Shown here: in pieces, positions 13,212-13,936 of the stretch
Layout of the letters: each line of letters starts with the position of its first letter
Numbering within the stretch: the stretch's first letter is position 1
NCBI GenBank assembly: GCA_910580075.1
Contig: CAJTVR010000107.1
Span: 1 to 13,936, forward strand
DNA from: an uncultured Eubacterium sp.
Lineage (GTDB): Bacteria; Bacillota; Clostridia; Lachnospirales; Lachnospiraceae
DNA length: 13,936 nt
Direction of reading: 5' to 3'
Program-made: the position numbers and the translations under genes
Notes under the pieces: generated by a model
What the model saw: only the letters and a program-made list of their open reading frames with translations
What the model was told of the DNA's origin: nothing
Databases searched by the model: none

Positions 13212-13269
13212 TTTCCCAGATTCCCTTTCAGGTTTCTATGTAAATAGAGGGTCACAGTCCCTCCGCAGA

Positions 13270-13300
13270 GGGCTAACCGCCTGCCATCCTGGTAACACCC
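13270..13300. repeat. Inverted-repeat copy B (in the toxin mRNA leader)
   Basis: On the plus strand GGGCTAACCG and GGTAACACCC are the reverse complements of the arms of copy A, with one base changed and a longer spacer. It lies at the very start of the toxin mRNA. Confidence 0.75.
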
Positions 13301-13308
13301 ATATGTGC

Positions 13309-13337
13309 AGTCTATCATAGTCATTTGTTTTTTTCAA
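13309..13337 (-). promoter_or_regulatory. Promoter of the toxin mRNA
   Basis: On the minus strand the -35 box TTGAAA and the -10 box TAGACT are separated by exactly 17 bases. Initiation near 13302 would give a leader of about 105 nt before the toxin ATG. It lies between the toxin gene and the divergent recombinase gene. Confidence 0.7.
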
Positions 13338-13365
13338 TGTTTTTTGACAAACCGGAGGTATTTAC

Positions 13366-13936
13366 ATGAGAAAAAGCAAAGAACCAGCAGGGCTTGTGCA
13401 CGCCGCCTTATACATCAGGGTATCAGGGGAAGAACAAAAGATAAAAGGATTGTCTTTGGAAGCACAGCAAGAACGTCTGGAAGCATACGCAAAGGAACGG
13501 GGCTGGGTAATTGCAGGCGTATATATTGATGCTGCGAAAACCGCAAGGAAGAATATGCACAAGCGGGCTGAATTTCAAAGAATGATGGAAGCTGTAAAGC
13601 GTGATGAAGTTGACGTGCTTCTGTTCTGCCGCCTTGGCAGATGGTTCTGGTCCGTTTCCGACTATTACAAAGTCATGGAAATACTGGATGCCCACAACTG
13701 CAACTGGGTTACAAGTGATGAAGAATACAACACGTCTACCGCAAACGGACGGTTATATATCAACGTCAAATTATCCATAGCGCAGAATGAAGCCGACATT
13801 GTACAGGACGCTTTCAGCCACTATGAAAGCACGGTCAGCCAGCGTGGTACAATAAAATATATTCGTGAAAAATACGGGGTGAACTGGTGTGACGCTACTT
13901 TCCGGCGTATGCTCCATGAAAAACTATATACCGGGG
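13366..13936 (+). pseudogene. Large serine recombinase, probably inactive (runs off right edge)
   Basis: ATG at 13366 follows GGAGG 8 bases upstream, and the frame is open to the window edge (190 codons). The catalytic domain starts AALYIRVSGEEQ with nucleophile Ser20. GLSLEAQQERLEAYAKERGW follows, and later STANGRLYINVKLSIAQNEA. Two lesions are seen. The family's LDRWFRS reads LGRWFWS here (residues 90-96), so the second active-site Arg is Trp95 and the Asp is Gly91. At about residue 145 NEAD joins directly to VQDAFSHYE, skipping roughly 40 residues that normally link the catalytic and DNA-binding domains, with the frame kept. The following IKYIREKYGVNWCDATFRRM is the normal recombinase-domain text. 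It is related to phage- or ICE-type integrases. The zinc-ribbon and coiled-coil parts lie outside the window. Confidence 0.75.

Overview
The window looks like chromosome from a Gram-positive anaerobe of the Clostridia, most likely a Lachnospiraceae-type gut bacterium. The reasons are low-to-moderate GC, strong GGAGG-type ribosome sites, lipobox lipoproteins, an FtsX-type ABC transporter paired with a two-component system, and clostridial conjugative-element serine recombinases. This assignment is an inference from gene content.

Layout. Positions 1-340 hold two broken genes on the minus strand: the start of a large serine recombinase with an in-frame TGA, and a small monooxygenase-like ORF with an in-frame TAG. 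Positions 501-3570 hold tetR, ilvB and ilvN, all on the minus strand. IlvB and IlvN form acetohydroxyacid synthase for branched-chain amino acids, and tetR carries a palindromic operator that recurs almost exactly in front of ilvB. Positions 3631-5883 hold a lipoprotein, a GNAT acetyltransferase and a DUF1643 protein, all on the minus strand. Positions 5900-6563 are decayed: an interrupted ORF with a 60-bp in-frame tandem duplication, then a small helix-turn-helix gene on the plus strand whose Trp codon has become TGA.

Positions 6582-11961 (plus strand) hold a complete sensing and export locus: response regulator, histidine kinase, ABC ATPase, small lipoprotein and an 829-residue FtsX permease, closed by a terminator. 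The architecture resembles peptide-antibiotic sensing/resistance loci (Vnc/Vex- or Bce-like). The response regulator has an in-frame TAG between receiver and DNA-binding domain. The same direct-repeat box sits before the regulator and before the ATPase gene, which suggests the regulator controls both.

Positions 12000-12782 are a graveyard: the tail of a membrane protein, a RelE/ParE-type toxin with a frame-shifting internal deletion beside an apparently intact antitoxin, and the tail of an XRE-like regulator.

Positions 12951-13337 form the most striking element, which I read as a compact type I toxin-antitoxin locus. A 32-residue hydrophobic peptide on the minus strand has its own sigma-A-like promoter and a leader that can sequester its own ribosome site. 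A convergent plus-strand RNA has a near-consensus promoter and shares a bidirectional terminator with the toxin mRNA. It also repeats the anti-Shine-Dalgarno sequence. Next to it, running off the right edge, is a second large serine recombinase that appears to have lost a catalytic arginine and a block of internal sequence.
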